Shown piece after piece: positions 60,926-64,000 of a stretch of 64,000 bases of DNA; within the stretch, counting starts at the first letter, position 1; each line of letters starts with the position of its first letter. The stretch is from Nitrososphaerota archaeon. Lineage in GTDB: Archaea; Thermoproteota; Nitrososphaeria; Nitrososphaerales; UBA183. Below the pieces are notes generated by a model. The model was given only the letters and a program-made list of their open reading frames with translations, did no database searches and was not told the DNA's origin. Where the stretch lies: positions 68,642-132,641 of the forward strand of contig JAFMAA010000003.1 in assembly GCA_029785235.1 (NCBI GenBank), in the 5' to 3' direction. The position numbers and the translations under genes are program-made.

Positions 60926-61846
60926 TCAGGATTGTACCGTCTGGCGCCTGAGCGCTTCGACTTCCGCTTTGCGGGGGAGGGCTGGGATGACTTCTTCTTT
61001 GGTGACCGTGAGGGCCCCCGCGGCGTTGGCGAGCCGGACCGCCTCCTCCATGTCCTCTCCTTCTGAAAGCGCCACTGCGAGGGCCCCATTGAACGCGTCC
61101 CCTGCCCCCGTCTCGTCCACCGCTTTCACGCGAGGGGCATGTACGGTGTATGACCCACTTTCGGTGGCCACGTACGCCCCTCTTTCACCGAGTGTAACGA
61201 TCACCGTCCGGGGTCCCCTCTTCAGAATGGCTGCCGAACCGCCTTCGAGGCTGTCGGTTCCTGCAAGCAGCCGGAACTCTTGTTCGTTGGGTGTGATAAC
61301 ATCCACCTGCGACAGGTTGAGCTCTGATGCAGGTACCGCAGGGGCCGGGTTCAGAATCACCAATGTTCCCTCTTCCCTCCCGACCTTGGTCGCTGCCGTG
61401 GCTGTCTCGACAGAGATCTCAAGCTGAGTAAGCACCACCCCACAGCCAGCGATGGCCTCCCTGGACTCTGCGATGTCAGCCGGGGAAAGGTCGAGGTTGG
61501 CCCCTGGGGCAATGGTGATGGCGTTAGCGCCGGTGCCTTCGCTAACGACTATCAACGCTGTGCCAGTATGCTTTGCGACCCGCCTGACCCGTTCTGATGC
61601 GATTCCCTCTGACTCCCAGAGCAGGAAGGCCTCGTCTCCACTTCTGTCCCTTCCCACACAGCCTATGAATCGCACTTCGCCGTTCAGCCGTCGGGCAGCG
61701 ACGGCCTGGTTAGACCCCTTCCCTCCAGGCCCTTTGGAGTAGCCTGTGCCCATGACAGTCTCGCCCGGTCTGGGGAGGCGTAACACCCGTATCGTCTCGC
61801 TGGCATTGTAACTCCCGATGACGGTGATGGGCCTCATTTGTGCCAT
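60926..61846 (-). CDS. Ribokinase-like PfkB-family sugar kinase
   Basis: The 306-residue PfkB kinase has PGETVMGTGYSKGPGGKGSN near residues 27-46 (substrate loop) and QAVAARRLNGEVRFIGCVGR. NPAPAVPASELNLSQVDVIT and the C-terminal signature VDETGAGDAFNGALAVALSE (catalytic Asp, anion hole) follow. The GGKGSNQAVAA pattern is typical of ribokinase. It phosphorylates ribose or a related sugar with ATP. It converges with nac. Confidence 0.93.
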   Translation of the reverse strand: MAQMRPITVIGSYNASETIRVLRLPRPGETVMGTGYSKGPGGKGSNQAVAARRLNGEVRFIGCVGRDRSGDEAFLLWESEGIASERVRRVAKHTGTALIVVSEGTGANAITIAPGANLDLSPADIAESREAIAGCGVVLTQLEISVETATAATKVGREEGTLVILNPAPAVPASELNLSQVDVITPNEQEFRLLAGTDSLEGGSAAILKRGPRTVIVTLGERGAYVATESGSYTVHAPRVKAVDETGAGDAFNGALAVALSEGEDMEEAVRLANAAGALTVTKEEVIPALPRKAEVEALRRQTVQS

Positions 61847-61930
61847 CGCCTTCCGTGCCCGATGGTTACGAGTCGAACGTCCCAGACCTGGATACGAAGC
61901 GAGGGCCGGACGACGCTCCGGCCTGGCCTC

Positions 61931-64000
61931 CTACTCGCACTTCGAGTAGCCGCACGTATTACAGTGGTAGCATCCGTTCTCGAACACCAGAGTGCTCTCA
62001 TGGCAGTCAGGACAGGTGCCTGTCCCTCCCTTGGACGCCTGTTTCCCCTTGGTTTCATCCACGAAGCCTGATTCCTTGACCACGCGGTTGAGGGTCAAGA
62101 GCTCCAGGGCTTTCGCGATGGCGTCCGGGATGGACTGCAGCTGGGTTCCCTCGTCCCAAGACACGTACTTCCCCTTGATTCCTTTCAGGGTGGAGATGAC
62201 GTTCTTGATGTCCCCTCCATGCTGGAGGTACAGGCTGATCAGCCTGCCGAGCGCGGCCGCGTCTGCGTTCTCATCAGCCCCGGACTTCCCCAGCGTAACG
62301 AAGACCTCCTTGATCGCGTCTCCGACGAGGTTCGCTGTAAGGTAGATGCTCCCCTGGGGAAGTTTGAGTTTGAGGGTCCGCCCCTCCATCACCTTGGGTC
62401 GCTCGAAGGCTGCGGCAGACTTCGGGGCCTCGGGTCTTTTGGCGGCCTTCTCGGTCTCAAGAATCCCTTCCCTGCTCCCTTCTCTGTAGACTGTGATGCC
62501 CTTGCACCCCATGCGCCATGCGAGCATGTAGATTTTTTCGACCTCTTCTGGCGTTATCTCCTCAGGGAGGTTCACTGTGCTGGAGATGGCGGTGTCGATA
62601 TGTTTCTGAATCGTCGCCTGCATCTTCACCCTCATCTCCGGCTTAATCTGGTGGGCGGTGACGAAGTAGTTAGGGAGTTGACCCTCGTCTCTTGCTCCAG
62701 TGGCTGCCATGTATTCCTTCACGAGAGGATGGAAGACTTTGAACTCCCCTTCACTCAGCGATTTGCTCCTCCGCGTGTAGTAGAGCGCAAAGACAGGCTC
62801 GACGCCGCTGCTGGTCCCAGCGAGGATTGATCCAGAACCCACAGGCGGGATTGTGGTGACAGCGGCGTTCCTGATCCCCTGCGCCTTAATCTTCTCCTTC
62901 ACCTTCTCCTCAAGCCTTGAGATGAACGGCTGGGCTAGGTGTTTGTCTGCATCGAACGCAGGGAAGCTTCCTTTCTCCTTCGCAAGCTCGGACGAATAGT
63001 CGTAGATCACATTCTTGATCCTTTCGAACAAATGGTCTACGAATCCAATCGTCGAATCCTCGTCGTACTTCAGCCCCAGCTTGATGAGCATGTCCCCTAG
63101 ACCGGTAATCCCCATCCCAATTCTCCTGCTCCACAGGGATGCCTCTTTCTGTTGCGGGAGGGGGTGCCTCTCTGCATTGTAGTCGAGGACGTTGTCAAGG
63201 AACCTGACGCCGAATTGGGCGGCTCTGGTGAGCTGGTCCCAGTCGATGCTCGCCCGCTCGGTGAACGGGTCCTTCACGAAGGCGCTCAGGTTCACTGAGC
63301 CCAGGCAGCAGCACCCATAGCTTTCGAGAGTCTGCTCGCTGCAAGGGTTGACTCCTTGTACTTCCATACCATTGTACTCAGTGGTTGACTCGCGCTTGAT
63401 GGCGTCCCAGAAGAGTACCCCGGGTTCAGCAGACTGCCAGGCTCCCTTGACAAGAGACTTCCAAATCTCTCTGGCCCTCACCGTGCGGTTCGCTTCGACC
63501 TTTTCATTCTTGAAGTGGAGCAGGAAGTCTCCGTCGGTCTCAACAGCCCGCATGAAGTCATCGGTAATCTTTACCGATATGTTGGCATAGTTGACCTTCT
63601 TGAGATCCCGTTTTACGCTGATGAAGTCCATCACGTCAGGATGGTCTATCCTAATAGTGATCATTAGGGCCCCCCGCCTCCCTGCCTGGCCAATAGTCCC
63701 GGTCGTAGTAGAGAGGAGCTCCATGAAAGAGACCGAACCAGAGCTGTAGATGGCAGAGTTATTCACCGGTGCACCCCTCGGCCTCAGGACCGAGATATCC
63801 GTCCCAACCCCTCCGCCGAAGCTATACGTCCGGGCGGCTTCCTTGCACCAGTCGAATATGGACTCGATCGAGTCTTCTTTGATCTTGAAGAAGTAGCAAT
63901 TCAGTAGCGTTGACTTCCTCGCCTGCCCCGCGCCGAACAGGACCCGTCCTCCTGGGACAAAACGATAGTTCTCAAGAAGCCAGTAGAACTTGTTGGCCCA
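61931..64000 (-). CDS. nrdJ: Adenosylcobalamin-dependent (class II) ribonucleotide reductase, C-terminal part
   Basis: At least 690 codons, open at the right edge. The frame continues above 63766: ENYRFVPGGRVLFGAG, TLLNCYFFKIKEDSIE and FGGGVGTDISVLRPRGA. Inside are the RNR barrel motifs NPCSEQTLESYGCCCLGSVN, GMGITGLGDMLIKLGLKYD, and TIPPVGSGSILAGTSSG. A C-terminal DUF-like region with a Cys-rich tail follows (CPDCHEST, CYHCNTCGYSKCE) that likely serves as zinc or redox relay. It converts ribonucleoside diphosphates or triphosphates to deoxy forms using B12. Closest to NrdJ-type class II enzymes. Confidence 0.95.
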   Translation of the reverse strand, partial: WANKFYWLLENYRFVPGGRVLFGAGQARKSTLLNCYFFKIKEDSIESIFDWCKEAARTYSFGGGVGTDISVLRPRGAPVNNSAIYSSGSVSFMELLSTTTGTIGQAGRRGALMITIRIDHPDVMDFISVKRDLKKVNYANISVKITDDFMRAVETDGDFLLHFKNEKVEANRTVRAREIWKSLVKGAWQSAEPGVLFWDAIKRESTTEYNGMEVQGVNPCSEQTLESYGCCCLGSVNLSAFVKDPFTERASIDWDQLTRAAQFGVRFLDNVLDYNAERHPLPQQKEASLWSRRIGMGITGLGDMLIKLGLKYDEDSTIGFVDHLFERIKNVIYDYSSELAKEKGSFPAFDADKHLAQPFISRLEEKVKEKIKAQGIRNAAVTTIPPVGSGSILAGTSSGVEPVFALYYTRRSKSLSEGEFKVFHPLVKEYMAATGARDEGQLPNYFVTAHQIKPEMRVKMQATIQKHIDTAISSTVNLPEEITPEEVEKIYMLAWRMGCKGITVYREGSREGILETEKAAKRPEAPKSAAAFERPKVMEGRTLKLKLPQGSIYLTANLVGDAIKEVFVTLGKSGADENADAAALGRLISLYLQHGGDIKNVISTLKGIKGKYVSWDEGTQLQSIPDAIAKALELLTLNRVVKESGFVDETKGKQASKGGTGTCPDCHESTLVFENGCYHCNTCGYSKCE

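Noticed and set aside
1..64000. CRISPR arrays, insertion sequences, prophage genes
   Set aside because: No regularly spaced repeats, transposase motifs or phage structural genes were seen on reading both strands.

Overview
This is a gene-dense archaeal chromosome segment, roughly 55-60% GC by eye, most likely from the TACK/Thermoproteota branch. The lineage evidence is a set of archaeal information-processing genes: transcription factor E, NAC, tRNA(Ile2) agmatidine synthase TiaS, tRNA C56 2'-O-methyltransferase, the pre-rRNA aminocarboxypropyltransferase Tsr3, NreA, Mre11/Rad50, AlaX, a PUA-domain protein, an archaeal RNase P RNA, and an ESCRT-III/CdvB protein. CdvB and an initiator tRNA carrying two non-canonical introns point to TACK rather than Euryarchaeota. 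A heterotrophic relative of Nitrososphaeria/Bathyarchaeia would fit, but this is inference. Many genes use TTG or GTG starts, and several have a TATA-like box 22-32 bp before the start codon, suggesting leaderless transcripts.

Layout. 1-18.7 kb: the start of an M32 carboxypeptidase, DUF1684, a SIS-domain protein, an RNase H-like protein, a YgjP-type metallopeptidase, aldo/keto reductase and nitroreductase, ParB divergent from MsrB, a PLP enzyme-rhodanese fusion, a cytoplasmic HtrA-like protease, a rubredoxin-CBS protein, and the pyrE-pyrD-pyrF operon with a PD-(D/E)XK-like protein and a phosphoribosyltransferase upstream. 18.7-30 kb: a candidate structured RNA, FKBP, small zinc-ribbon proteins, a three-gene SPFH/helical/zinc-ribbon operon, DUF72, DNA polymerase IV, a BtuF-like protein and an ECF-S-like membrane protein. 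30-42 kb: NAD(P)H-hydrate epimerase, ESCRT-III, a secreted CAP-domain protein, HIT hydrolase, a Dph6-like ATPase, DUF4443, MIP18, O-methyltransferase, an F420-type luciferase-like oxidoreductase, a DMT transporter and a membrane-anchored molybdopterin oxidoreductase. 42-48 kb: a repair-oriented minus-strand cluster (Cys4 protein, Mre11, Rad50, NreA, AlaX, membrane protein). 48-60 kb: RNase P RNA, Tsr3, Lrp-type RAM, TiaS, a gamma-family PLP lyase, a thioredoxin-like protein, a phosphate-type MFS transporter, the intron-containing initiator tRNA, and the Trm56-TFE-HD-Cys-rich operon. 60-64 kb: PUA-NAC, ribokinase and a class II ribonucleotide reductase running off the right edge.

How genes fit together. 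PyrE/PyrD/PyrF make UMP. The B12-dependent ribonucleotide reductase needs cobalamin, which fits a BtuF-like protein and an S-component-like membrane protein facing each other at 28-29.6 kb. Mre11/Rad50/NreA/Pol IV form the DNA damage capacity.

Quality note. Four loci (about 14.8, 36.4, 39.7 and 47.9 kb) read as genes broken by single-base shifts. They may be sequencing or assembly indels or true decay. There is no CRISPR array, insertion sequence or prophage that I can see.
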